Positions 1 through 8,544 of a stretch of DNA of 64,000 bases are shown here, in pieces (position 1 is the first letter of the stretch; each line of letters begins with the position of its first letter). The DNA lies in the NCBI GenBank assembly GCA_013821455.1, contig JACDGS010000004.1:62001-126000 (forward strand), read 5' to 3'. The notes below the pieces were generated by a model that worked only from the letters and a program-made list of their open reading frames with translations, was not told the DNA's origin and did no database searches. A program made the position numbers and the translations under genes. This DNA is from Chthoniobacterales bacterium (GTDB taxonomy: Bacteria > Verrucomicrobiota > Verrucomicrobiia > Chthoniobacterales > UBA10450).

Positions 1-573
1 ATCGATGCCTATGGCACTCGTACTTTTCCCGGCACGGTAGAAGAGATCGCCAACACTGGGACTACCACCGGCACCGGCACGCAGGAAGAGGTGACTAATT
101 TCCAAGTCAAAATCCGTATCGACAAACCGGATCTGCGCCTGCGTCCCGGGCTTAGCTGCACTTCCGATATCCAAACTCAGATGGTGAAAGATGTCGTCGC
201 GGTGCCGATCCAGAGCGTCACCATTCGCAGCGGCGACAGCAATCTAAGTCCCGAGGAAATCGAGAAGAAGAAAGAGACCGCGAGCGCGAAAGACCAGGGC
301 GATAACAACGCCGAGGTGCAGAACGACCGTCTTGCAAAACAGACGGCGAAAGAAGAGCGCGAGAAGTTAAAAAAAGTCGTCTTCCTCAAAGATGGCGGCA
401 CAGCGAAAATAGCTGAGGTCACAACTGGCATAGCAGACGATACCAACATCGAAATCAAAACCGGAATCAAGCCCGGCGACGAAGTCATTTCCGGCAGCTA
501 CAGCGCAATTAGCCGCAAGCTCAAGAACGGCGCCAAAGTCGAGTTCGAGAAGCCGGGGACGACCAGTAAGTAA
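1..573 (+). CDS. Efflux periplasmic adaptor (MacA/HlyD family), 5' end missing
   Basis: Open from the first base of the window, so the N-terminal part is outside; about 190 codons remain. The visible part carries the end of the beta-barrel domain (a stretch rich in Thr/Gly, then VKIRIDKPDLRLRPGLS, typical of the adaptor motif before the membrane-proximal domain) and a final domain ending KPGDEVISGSY. A charged, Lys/Glu-rich insert lies at about residues 80-125. Family members are periplasmic adaptors that link an inner-membrane pump to an outer-membrane channel. It is followed 63 bp later by a MacB/LolD-type ATPase, which supports a MacAB-like tripartite system. The family is clear; the exact substrate cannot be read. 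Confidence 0.85.
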   Translation: MDAYGTRTFPGTVEEIANTGTTTGTGTQEEVTNFQVKIRIDKPDLRLRPGLSCTSDIQTQMVKDVVAVPIQSVTIRSGDSNLSPEEIEKKKETASAKDQGDNNAEVQNDRLAKQTAKEEREKLKKVVFLKDGGTAKIAEVTTGIADDTNIEIKTGIKPGDEVISGSYSAISRKLKNGAKVEFEKPGTTSK

Positions 574-636
574 GGTGTCGGCAGCGATGACCGTTTCCAA
601 GTCCCTTCGCTTCCTGCCGTCTAATTGTAGTTAGAA

Positions 637-1380
637 ATGAAAACTTCCGCAGGAATCCGGCCGCCGGGTCCGCTCGTCATCGACATTGAGAACATAACCA
701 AGAAATACGTCATGGGTGAGGAGACCATCCATGCCTTGCGTGGAGTGACTCTGCAGATTCACCGCAACGAATATCTCGCCATCATGGGTCCGAGCGGCAG
801 CGGCAAATCCACCTTGATGAACATGCTTGGCTGCCTCGATACACCGAGCTCCGGCCGCTACGAATTCAACGGCAAAAGCGTCTCCGACATGGATGGTGAC
901 GAGCTGGCCGATATCCGTAATCGCGAGATAGGATTCGTCTTTCAAACCTTCAACCTCCTCCCGCGCTCGACCAGTCTGCGCAACGTCGAGCTACCGCTCA
1001 TCTATGCCGGGATCGACCCCGAAGAACGGACCGAGCGCGCCACCCAGGTCCTGAGTGATGTCGGTCTGGGCGATCGCCTAACCCATAAGCCTAACGAACT
1101 CTCCGGCGGCCAGCGCCAGCGCGTCGCGGTCGCGCGCGCGCTCGTGAACAACCCTTCCATCATCCTGGCCGACGAACCGACCGGTAACCTTGACTCCAAG
1201 ACCGGCGAAGAGATCATGGCCTTGTTCGAAAGCCTCTACCAGCAAGGCAACACCGTCATCCTCGTCACGCACGAGGCCGACATCGCGCGTCACGCGCGTC
1301 GGAGCATCCATCTGCGCGATGGCGTGGTCGAGAGTGACACTTTTAATCAGGATGTCGCCGCCGCAGTCGCGGTCCATTAA
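637..1380 (+). CDS. ABC transporter ATP-binding protein, MacB/LolD type
   Basis: A 247-residue stand-alone nucleotide-binding domain. Walker A GPSGSGKS lies at about residues 51-58, the signature LSGGQRQR near 155, and Walker [12 protein letters not shown] near 175, followed by the switch His in VTHE. The DEPTGNLD form is typical of the MacB/LolD/FtsE group. It follows the adaptor gene and would power export of a drug, peptide or lipoprotein. The expected permease gene does not follow: after the stop comes one copy of the TCGTTAGGC nonamer and then an opposite-strand sulfatase. Either the permease is elsewhere or the operon has been interrupted. Confidence 0.93.
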   Translation: MKTSAGIRPPGPLVIDIENITKKYVMGEETIHALRGVTLQIHRNEYLAIMGPSGSGKSTLMNMLGCLDTPSSGRYEFNGKSVSDMDGDELADIRNREIGFVFQTFNLLPRSTSLRNVELPLIYAGIDPEERTERATQVLSDVGLGDRLTHKPNELSGGQRQRVAVARALVNNPSIILADEPTGNLDSKTGEEIMALFESLYQQGNTVILVTHEADIARHARRSIHLRDGVVESDTFNQDVAAAVAVH

Positions 1381-1474
1381 CCAAAGGCCCGCCAAAGTGG
1401 GCACACTTATACTCGTTAGGCAACAACGCTGCGTCGGACGAGCAAGGGCCACTGTTCGCGCACGACAGATGCCC

Positions 1475-3853
1475 TTAGCGAGATTTCACTGTCAGGATCG
1501 CGCTGTCACTGACAACGCTTCCCGCGCCCGCACCGATGACAACTGCATAAAGCGCGCCGTTGTCCGCAATCGTTGTGGGCGGAGTTTTATAGGAAGACTG
1601 GATCGCGCCGGGGATAGCGGAGCCATTCTTCTCCCACTGATAATACACAGGATACATTCCCGCAGCCGTGGCACTGAAACGCGCCTGTTTACCTACGATG
1701 ACGCTGGCGTTCGCTGGCTGCTGCGTAATGGTCGGTAAGACAGGCGGACGCGCGTTAAACGGTCCGTTAATCGCCAGAGTTAGCTCGTCGATCATCGCAG
1801 ACGTTGTATAACCCGAAAGGTCGCTCGTGGAAGTAACAATGGTATAGAAGACCGCAATGTTCGCTGGCTGCGGCGGGATAGTCGCGGTGTAACTCTTCCC
1901 CACCCCTGTGGCTGCGACTAACTGTGACGTAATGAACCCGTCGTTCGACCATCTGACATAGATACGCTCCTCCGGCGACTTCGCCCGGCTCGTGGCAAGG
2001 CGGATCACGATAGGATCGGTCGCAGTAGGTTGCGCGGGCTCCTGCGATCTGCGGCTAACCGTTATAGGAGGCGCGCTGGTCTTCATTACTGCCAGTTGCA
2101 TACCTGCGCCCCGCCGCAGTTGGTCGTTCGTATCGATAACTCGTATCGAGTAATAGAAGCCGTCGTCGAGCGTTATACTATTGAGCGGCCCCAGTCCTGC
2201 CGCTGACTGACTCGGCATGTTAGTGACAGAGTCGATCGCGATCGTCGCGCCGCCCCACTGTGTCGAGTAATCATGATCCGCCACGGTGGCGAAAGAATGC
2301 GTACCCGGCGTCGTATCTCCGCCCGTCGTCGCGACATGAATTGTCGCCGTCCACCAATTATAGGAGTCCGGTGTTCCTATCGGATCGGGCGCAAAGATAT
2401 CCTTCAGGTTCCACGGCGCGGTCGTATCCTGAATGTTAAAGGCATTCCAGTCGCCCGCGATAACGAGTTGGCGAATATCCGAGTCCTTCTCGAAAATGTC
2501 GTTCACGGTATTCTGTTTCCATTGGCCGTAGAGATTCTGCAAAGTAGCGACCTCAGTCGGCTTCTTCGCGGCAAGGTCTTTCGTCTCTCCAATATCTGTC
2601 ACCAGATTATAGAGAGCCGGCGGCTCGGTTTCCGTATCGCGTTCCAGGACTAACTTGTAAGGTCCATTCCGCACCGCCCAGATTGTCGTGAGCGCATCCA
2701 GAGGTCCAGTAGGTCCCAGCCCAAACCATTGCCAGAATAAGGTCCGCACGGGGCTGGCTTGCTCGCCCGAGAGATAGGGCAGGATATTTAAGCCATCGAA
2801 AACTCGATCGAGCGGCAGAGTCACTCCCACGGCCGCGGCTACGGTAGGAAAAAGGTCCAGCGACGAGACGACATCGTTGTCAATCACTCCCGCTGGGAGG
2901 CTAGCCGGCCACTGCACCGCGAAAGGCACGCGAATGCCACCTTCCAGCATATTGAGCTTATAACCGCGCAGCGGAAGGTTGCTCTTAACCGTGCCGTCGA
3001 AGTTATCCATCGACGGCGCGCCGTTATCACTTAGGAAGATAAGGAGAGTGTTATCGAAAACGCCTTTATCCTTTAAGGCTTGCACGACCTTCCCCACGCC
3101 GTCGTCCAGCGCGACAATCATGGCCGCATAAATCTTACGATCCGGATCGGTGATATAGGATACGCGATCGAGATATTCCTGCGGCGGCACATCGTAGGGA
3201 TCATGCGGAGCGTTGTAGGCCAGGTAGAGAAAGAAAGGCTGGGCCGCATGATTATTAACGAATGACACCGCATCCGCAGTAAAGACATCGGTGAGATAGT
3301 TCGGCTCGTTATAGATGGTATTGCCGTTAAGCAAATTCGCGTTGTAGTAGTCCGACTTACCGAAAAGAAAGCCGACATACTCATCAAAGCCGCGCTGCAA
3401 AGGGTAGAGGTCGAGGTCGGCAAAACCAAGGTGCCACTTGCCAAAGGCTCCGCAGACATAGCCTGCCGGTTTTAGCAGTTGGGGCAGGAGCGACTCAGTC
3501 AGCGGCAAAGCTTGCTGAGGGTTATCGCTATCCGTGTTAGGTCCGGAAGGAAAGCCGTAACGCTGTTGGTAGCGGCCAGTAAGCAGAGCAGCGCGTGAGG
3601 GGGCACAGTAGGGCTCGGTGACATAGCCATTCGTGCAAAGGATACCGCTGGCGGCGATGGCATCGATGTTAGGGGTTGGTATATCCTGGACCCCGTTGAA
3701 ACCCACGTCACCATAACCCAGGTCATCCGCGAGAATGATAACGATGTTCGGCTTTGTCTGTGCAAAGGCCTGGCCGCAAAGCAGCAGAGTCAGGAGAAGC
3801 GACGCGATGACAGTCTTAGCACGACAAGCCGACGCAAAAGTACGCGTTGTCAT
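1475..3853 (-). CDS. Secreted arylsulfatase-type sulfatase with C-terminal Ig-like domain
   Basis: About 792 residues from the chosen start. An N-terminal signal peptide (hydrophobic core, cleavage near GQAFAQ) precedes the sulfatase domain: metal-binding ILADDLGYGD, then the CAPSRAALLTGR signature whose Cys (about residue 83) is converted to formylglycine. The last 90 residues resemble an Ig-like domain (ITQQPANASVIVGKQ). Sulfatases of this family hydrolyse sulfate esters; the substrate is unknown. The frame is open upstream to 4045, but that extension translates a dispersed TGTCATCC repeat, so I start at the ATG formed by the repeat end (3853). The formylglycine-generating enzyme lies divergently next door. 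Motif-poor region; codon use differs from the neighbouring 7-37 kb block. Confidence 0.9.
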   Translation of the reverse strand: MTTRTFASACRAKTVIASLLLTLLLCGQAFAQTKPNIVIILADDLGYGDVGFNGVQDIPTPNIDAIAASGILCTNGYVTEPYCAPSRAALLTGRYQQRYGFPSGPNTDSDNPQQALPLTESLLPQLLKPAGYVCGAFGKWHLGFADLDLYPLQRGFDEYVGFLFGKSDYYNANLLNGNTIYNEPNYLTDVFTADAVSFVNNHAAQPFFLYLAYNAPHDPYDVPPQEYLDRVSYITDPDRKIYAAMIVALDDGVGKVVQALKDKGVFDNTLLIFLSDNGAPSMDNFDGTVKSNLPLRGYKLNMLEGGIRVPFAVQWPASLPAGVIDNDVVSSLDLFPTVAAAVGVTLPLDRVFDGLNILPYLSGEQASPVRTLFWQWFGLGPTGPLDALTTIWAVRNGPYKLVLERDTETEPPALYNLVTDIGETKDLAAKKPTEVATLQNLYGQWKQNTVNDIFEKDSDIRQLVIAGDWNAFNIQDTTAPWNLKDIFAPDPIGTPDSYNWWTATIHVATTGGDTTPGTHSFATVADHDYSTQWGGATIAIDSVTNMPSQSAAGLGPLNSITLDDGFYYSIRVIDTNDQLRRGAGMQLAVMKTSAPPITVSRRSQEPAQPTATDPIVIRLATSRAKSPEERIYVRWSNDGFITSQLVAATGVGKSYTATIPPQPANIAVFYTIVTSTSDLSGYTTSAMIDELTLAINGPFNARPPVLPTITQQPANASVIVGKQARFSATAAGMYPVYYQWEKNGSAIPGAIQSSYKTPPTTIADNGALYAVVIGAGAGSVVSDSAILTVKSR

Positions 3854-3963
3854 CCTGAGCCGGCGGAGCCCGGCGAAGGACCTCGCAAGCGTCCGACGAC
3901 GACCAACTTGAAATACGTGCCGAGTGACGCTTGAGGGGTCCCTCGCTTCGCTCGGGATGACAA
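3848..3963. repeat. Dispersed palindromic repeat, copy 1 (TGTCATCC...GGATGACA)
   Basis: An imperfect inverted repeat of about 115 bp in the sulfatase/FGE intergenic region. The outer arms read TGTCATCCTGAGC and GCTCGGGATGACA. Inner arms contain the shared core words GAAGGACCTCGCAAGCGT and GGGGTCCCTCGCTTCGC. Seven further copies occur in the window. The ATG used as the sulfatase start lies in its terminal AGGATGACA. Confidence 0.85.
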
Positions 3964-4072
3964 CTTGCCTCCTCTTGATAAAAGAGCGTCCAGAGAAACT
4001 CTTCGAGAGATTCAGCGTATTCATAAGGTTATTGTTTTGCTGCAAGGCAGTGTGAATGAATGGTGTCCCTAA

Positions 4073-5155
4073 GTGTCAAGCCTAAGTTTTATCACTAGTC
4101 AGTTATCCCTCTTGCTTGCTGGCGCACTTATCGCTTCCGGCGCGGCGCCGGCTTCTCCTCATATCCCATTATCGCCGACGGCTGCCGCGCGGCCCGCGCC
4201 ATCTCCCGCAGGAATGGTCTGGATAAGCGGCGGAGAGTTCGCCATGGGCGCGGCAGACTTACCCCCCGCACTTTGCGGCGGGATGGGCAACCATCCTTCG
4301 CACGACGCACAACCGGTTCATCCGGTCCAAGTGAGCGGCTTCTGGATGGATGTCACGGAAGTAACTAACTCTGACTTTGCCCGCTTTGTTAAGGCAACAA
4401 GATATGTCACGCTCGCGGAGCGCGCGCCTTCGCCGCGGGATTTCCCGAATGTCCCCAAGGATCAGCTTGTAGCCGGTTCGTTAGTCTTCACGCCTCCGAC
4501 TCATCCGGTATCACTGCAGGACTTTCGGCAATGGTGGCGCTATCAACCCGGAGCCGATTGGCGGCATCCGACCGGACCCGGAAGCAACCTAAGTGGGAAG
4601 GAACAGTATCCGGTTGTCCATGTGGCCTATCCGGACGCCTTCGCGTTTGCGACCTGGGCAGCCAAACGCTTGCCCACGGAAGCGGAATGGGAATTTGCCG
4701 CCCGCGGCGGTCTCCCCAGCAAACTCTATCCCTGGGGCGATGAGTTCCGTCCTAACGGGAAATGGATGGCTAATACTTATCAGGGACATTTCCCTAACGA
4801 GGATAAGGCCGAGGATGGCGTTGCCGGCATTGCGCCGGTGAAGTCTTATCCGCCCAATGGCTCTGGCCTTTACGACATGGCGGGGAACGTCTGGGAATGG
4901 TGCGCGGATTGGTATCGCGCCGATACCTATCGCCAGTTAGCGGCGCAAGGCGCGATCACGCGCAATCCGCAAGGCCCGAATGATTCCTTCGACCCGGATG
5001 AGCCAAAGGCGCAAAAGCGCGTGCAACGCGGCGGCTCCTATCTTTGCACGGATCAGTATTGCACGCGCTACATGGTCGGCGCGCGCGGCCGGGGCGAGGT
5101 GAACACCAGCAGCAATCACGTCGGATTCCGCTGCGTCCGAGACGGGGCGCGCTGA
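4073..5155 (+). CDS. Formylglycine-generating enzyme (FGE/SUMF1 family)
   Basis: A 360-residue exported protein; GTG start at 4073 followed by a hydrophobic signal sequence. The FGE-sulfatase domain begins at MVWISGGEFAMG and contains the family motifs RLPTEAEWEFAARGG, YDMAGNVWEW and a C-terminal RGGSYLC..C. The two cysteines near residues 325 and 330 correspond to the active-site pair of true FGE, and GFRCV closes the domain. Such enzymes oxidise the sulfatase signature cysteine to formylglycine. It is transcribed divergently from a sulfatase with exactly such a cysteine, so the pair very probably forms an enzyme and its maturase. Confidence 0.92.
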   Translation: MSSLSFITSQLSLLLAGALIASGAAPASPHIPLSPTAAARPAPSPAGMVWISGGEFAMGAADLPPALCGGMGNHPSHDAQPVHPVQVSGFWMDVTEVTNSDFARFVKATRYVTLAERAPSPRDFPNVPKDQLVAGSLVFTPPTHPVSLQDFRQWWRYQPGADWRHPTGPGSNLSGKEQYPVVHVAYPDAFAFATWAAKRLPTEAEWEFAARGGLPSKLYPWGDEFRPNGKWMANTYQGHFPNEDKAEDGVAGIAPVKSYPPNGSGLYDMAGNVWEWCADWYRADTYRQLAAQGAITRNPQGPNDSFDPDEPKAQKRVQRGGSYLCTDQYCTRYMVGARGRGEVNTSSNHVGFRCVRDGAR

Positions 5156-5202
5156 TCTTGCCCCGCCCCCCGACTGCCTTCTGGAACGGCGGCTGATTTA
5201 GA

Positions 5203-6084
5203 CTAAGGCTGGTAGCGTTTCTCGCCGGCGCTGATCGCGACTTGTAACTCATTACCCGGCGGAGCGAGAGGACAAGTAGCAAACGGGGTGAAGGCGCACG
5301 GAGGATTCTCCGCTTTGTTGAAGTCGAGCACCGTCTTGCCATTCACCGCCTTCTCCGCGTAAAGGAAGCGCCCAGTTTCGTCCGTCGCAGTAGAGTTAGA
5401 AGCGTCGCGGAAGATAAGGAAAAGGGAGCCATCGTCCTCGTTCACTGGCTGCAAAGAGTAATCCTTACCTTTAAGAGAAAATTTCAGGATGCCAGGGCTC
5501 TTCATCTTGAAATGCCCACCTAGGACATTTGGAACCATCACTTCTTTTGGTTCCGGATAAGCGTCCAGAGTAGCATCCACCTTGTAACTCTCATCGATCG
5601 GAAACCATTGCTGTCCTTTGAAGGTAACTCTCGCTTTACTCTGGCTATCCTTTAGGCGAATGCCAAAGCGATCGTCGCGCTGAATGAGATAGAAGCGCTG
5701 ACTCCCAGTCTGAATTTCCGTCGGCTTCCCCTTATCATCAGAGTGAAGAGCGATGGTCGAGACTGGCTGGCCCTCACTCAATGCTTCGATACCCTTCTCG
5801 ACCCTTAAAGTTGCTACTCCATTCTTAAACTCGATCTCGCCAAATTTTCCTTCTTTGAAGTTATCCGTCAGCCGCACATCGAACGTAGAGCCGGCCCCGA
5901 TGGTGTTCACTCCATCTTTCAGCCAAAACAATCCCACGAGAGTTAGCCAGCCGTTTTCTTTCTTCAGATCGGCTTCCTCATCGCTCCGCCATTTCACGAT
6001 CGATTGCACATAGTCTGACTCAGACTTCACGGAAGCGACCAGGACGAGCGCGAAGAGAAGGAAAATGATGGAACGTATCTTCAT
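5203..6084 (-). CDS. DUF1684 domain protein, exported
   Basis: About 293 residues from the methionine that opens the signal peptide (MKIRSIIFLLFALVLVAS); seven extra codons are possible upstream. The body has the DUF1684 hallmarks: KENGWLTLVGLFWL near the N terminus, a central RFGIRLKD and FPIDESY, and the C-terminal ENPPCAFTPFATCPLAPPGN with GEKRY at the end. The molecular function of DUF1684 is not known to me. It is convergent with the FGE gene, with only 47 bp between stops, and lies in the motif-poor block. Confidence 0.85.
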   Translation of the reverse strand: MKIRSIIFLLFALVLVASVKSESDYVQSIVKWRSDEEADLKKENGWLTLVGLFWLKDGVNTIGAGSTFDVRLTDNFKEGKFGEIEFKNGVATLRVEKGIEALSEGQPVSTIALHSDDKGKPTEIQTGSQRFYLIQRDDRFGIRLKDSQSKARVTFKGQQWFPIDESYKVDATLDAYPEPKEVMVPNVLGGHFKMKSPGILKFSLKGKDYSLQPVNEDDGSLFLIFRDASNSTATDETGRFLYAEKAVNGKTVLDFNKAENPPCAFTPFATCPLAPPGNELQVAISAGEKRYQP

Positions 6085-6171
6085 ATAATCGGCTATATGC
6101 CCCAATAAGTTTCGTTCTGCCAGCGGTACGACTCTTGCAGTCAGAGCGAAACAAGGGAAAATCCACGCACT

Positions 6172-6573
6172 ATGCTCTGGCGTTATCTACAAAACCTAAA
6201 CAAAGGACGACTTATTCTTTGGTGTTACTTCATTTGGTATATGGTGGTGGTCGTTCGCTACTTCGATCCGAGTCCCCGGTTATGGATTACTTCCCTGGGA
6301 TTGAGCGCGATTATTGGCTTCGCGCTTTATCTGAGCGCAACCGCTGGCAAAACCAAAACGCGGCTGGATCGCTGGACACTCTTCCGCTTGTTTCTCATGC
6401 CTTTCTGCGTTTCGAGTTTTGCGGCTCTGGTCAAAAGCAAAGGGTTCATTCTTATCTTCTCGCGAGACCCGAGAGAGTTGTTCGTCGCACTCGCCTTTTG
6501 CGTGCTACTCGCCGGAGTGACTTGGCTCGCGAGGCGAACGAATCCCCTGGCCCGAGATCGTGTAATCACATAG
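6172..6573 (+). CDS. Small polytopic membrane protein, unknown function
   Basis: A 133-residue protein with about four hydrophobic segments (near residues 14-30, 40-56, 70-88 and 105-122) and short charged loops such as AGKTKTRLDRW. I recognise no catalytic motif. It is divergent from the DUF1684 gene and followed by a dispersed palindromic repeat. The hydrophobic pattern and sensible composition suggest a real gene; an overlapping frame on the same strand looks like a shadow. Confidence 0.6.
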   Translation: MLWRYLQNLNKGRLILWCYFIWYMVVVVRYFDPSPRLWITSLGLSAIIGFALYLSATAGKTKTRLDRWTLFRLFLMPFCVSSFAALVKSKGFILIFSRDPRELFVALAFCVLLAGVTWLARRTNPLARDRVIT

Positions 6574-6981
6574 CTACGCTGTCATCCCGAGTGGAGCGAG
6601 GGACCCCGCAAGCGTTGTTTGAGTAGTCACGTCCTCACTAGTTTGCGAGATCCCTCGACTACGGTGCACTACGCTCGGGATGACAAATGAATTTGCGCTA
6701 GAGAGATAGCTCCTCCGGATAAGCAATCATTCACCTCGGCTGAGTGACTTAGCTATCTAAGTCTCCTGCCGTTCTTACCAAACCGAAAAGCTAGATCTCA
6801 TCATCAAGCCTGGCCGGTCGGTAAAGGACCGCATGGATGCGGCTTCCCACTTCTCCCGGAGGCTCCGCTAACAGCATCGCCGCCGCGTTATAAGGAAGCT
6901 CGTAATCGAATGAGACAATCATGCGCTGACTTTGCGCGTTTGATGAATCCATTTACGGACCCCGTGCGGAGAACCGGACGC
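6574..6981. other. Intergenic region upstream of the carotenoid operon
   Basis: About 400 bp without a confident gene. It holds repeat copy 2 (6580-6685). A short minus-strand frame of 43 codons (6922 down to 6791) has protein-like composition but no recognised family and overlaps the alternative crtN starts. The operon promoter must lie here; I could not assign -35/-10 boxes. Confidence 0.5.
6580..6685. repeat. Dispersed palindromic repeat, copy 2
   Basis: About 106 bp with outer arms TGTCATCCCGAG and CTCGGGATGACA. It lies directly after the small membrane protein gene and before the carotenoid operon. Same inner words (GGACCCCGCAAGCGT and GAGATCCCTCG) as the other copies. Confidence 0.85.
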
Positions 6982-8544
6982 ATGCACTCTTTGCAAACGC
7001 CTCGCACGCCGGCTTCTCATCGCACGCGCGAAGTCGTGGTCGTCGGCGCCGGTCCGGGCGGACTGGCTGCCTCCATCCTTCTGGCGGCGGCTGGGATGCG
7101 CGTGCGTGTCATCGAGCGGTTGCCGATCGTGGGCGGCCGCACCTCCTCGATCGAGGCCGGTGGTTTTAAGTTCGATCTTGGCCCGACCTTTTTCCTTTAC
7201 CCGCGCGTGCTCGAAGAAATTCTGCAGGCGGCCGGGACATCTCTCGCCGCGGAGGTCGAGCTCGTTAGGCTGGATCCGCACTACCGGCTGACCTTTGGCA
7301 GCGGCGGATCGCTCGACTGCACACCCGCGCGCGCGGAAATGGAGCGCCAGATTTGCGCCCTCGCGCCTAACGATGCCGCAGGTTTCGGGCGATTCCTCGA
7401 AGACAACCGGCGCAAGCTCGCGCTCATGCAGCCGTGCCTCGAAAACGCCTTTCCGGGCTGGGGCTCAGTGCTGAATACGCGCCTGCTCAAGCTCCTTCCG
7501 ATGCTCCGTCCGCACCAGTCGATCGACAGTTATCTGAAGCGATTTTTCACCGACGAACGCATCCGGCTCGCCTTTTCCTTTCAGTCGAAATACCTCGGGA
7601 TGTCGCCCTTCCGTTGCCCGAGTCTCTTCTCGATTCTCTCTTTTTTGGAGTACGAATACGGAGTCTTCCATCCGTTAGGCGGCTGTGGCGCGATCACTGC
7701 CGCGCTCGCGCGCGTGGCCCGGCGGATTGGGGTTGAGATTCAACTTGATGAGCCGGTCGAGGAAGTGCTCATGGAAAATCGACGCGCCACCGGCGTGCGC
7801 ACCAGTCGCGGCGTTTACGAAGCCGATGCAGTCGTTTTGAACGCGGACTTCGCGCGCGCCATGACACGGCTTTTCCCTAACGACAAGCTGCGGCGCTGGA
7901 ACCGGCAAAGAATGGCGAAGAAGAAATTCTCCTGCTCGACCTTCATGCTCTATCTCGGGATTGAGGGCCGCTACGAATTGCCGCACCACAACGTCTATGT
8001 CTCGGCTGATTACGAACGGAATCTGGACGAAATCGAAAACCGGCATGTGCTCTCGAGCGATCCTTCGTTTTATTTGCAGAACGCCTCTGTCACCGATGCG
8101 TCGCTCGCGCCTGACGGGATGAGCACGATCTATCTGCTCGTGCCCGTCACGCATCAGCACGCGAATGTCGATTGGATGCGCGAGAAAGAGCGGTTTCGCG
8201 CCGTCGTTCTGGGACAGGCGGCGAAAGCCGGCTTCCACGATCTGGAACGGCGTATTCGCTTCGAGCGCGTGCTCACGCCTAACGAATGGGATCAGCAGCA
8301 CGAGATCCATTTGGGCGCGACTTTTAACCTCGCGCACAATCTCAGACAGCTTCTGCATTTGCGACCGCACAACCGCTTCGAAGACGTCGATGGCGTTTAT
8401 CTGGTGGGCGGTGGGACGCACCCAGGGAGTGGTTTGCCGGTGATTTTTGAGTCGGCGCGGATCAGCTCGCGGCTGCTGTTAGAGGATTTGGGCGTCTCAT
8501 CCGCGCTCCGCGCGCAGCCGGCGCTGGAGGAAGTACTCGCTTGA
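6982..8544 (+). CDS. Carotenoid desaturase, CrtN/CrtI family (first copy)
   Basis: About 520 residues from the ATG at 6982, which has GGAG about ten bases upstream; ATGs at 6943 and 6910 are also possible. An N-terminal dinucleotide-binding fold (VVVGAGPGGLAAS) is followed by GGRTSSIE and DLGPTFFLYP, hallmarks of phytoene/diapophytoene desaturases. The C-terminal FAD motif reads YLVGGGTHPGSGLPVI. It is the first gene of a five-gene, stop-to-start overlapping set. Context with an aldehyde dehydrogenase, acyltransferase and GT2 points to the C30 (diaponeurosporene/staphyloxanthin-like) branch, so it is probably CrtN-like. Whether it desaturates or oxidises cannot be decided from sequence. Confidence 0.88.
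   Translation: MHSLQTPRTPASHRTREVVVVGAGPGGLAASILLAAAGMRVRVIERLPIVGGRTSSIEAGGFKFDLGPTFFLYPRVLEEILQAAGTSLAAEVELVRLDPHYRLTFGSGGSLDCTPARAEMERQICALAPNDAAGFGRFLEDNRRKLALMQPCLENAFPGWGSVLNTRLLKLLPMLRPHQSIDSYLKRFFTDERIRLAFSFQSKYLGMSPFRCPSLFSILSFLEYEYGVFHPLGGCGAITAALARVARRIGVEIQLDEPVEEVLMENRRATGVRTSRGVYEADAVVLNADFARAMTRLFPNDKLRRWNRQRMAKKKFSCSTFMLYLGIEGRYELPHHNVYVSADYERNLDEIENRHVLSSDPSFYLQNASVTDASLAPDGMSTIYLLVPVTHQHANVDWMREKERFRAVVLGQAAKAGFHDLERRIRFERVLTPNEWDQQHEIHLGATFNLAHNLRQLLHLRPHNRFEDVDGVYLVGGGTHPGSGLPVIFESARISSRLLLEDLGVSSALRAQPALEEVLA

Noticed and set aside
6791-6922. 43-codon minus-strand frame before the carotenoid operon
   Set aside because: Protein-like composition but no family, no ribosome-binding site, and it overlaps the possible crtN starts; left as unproven.
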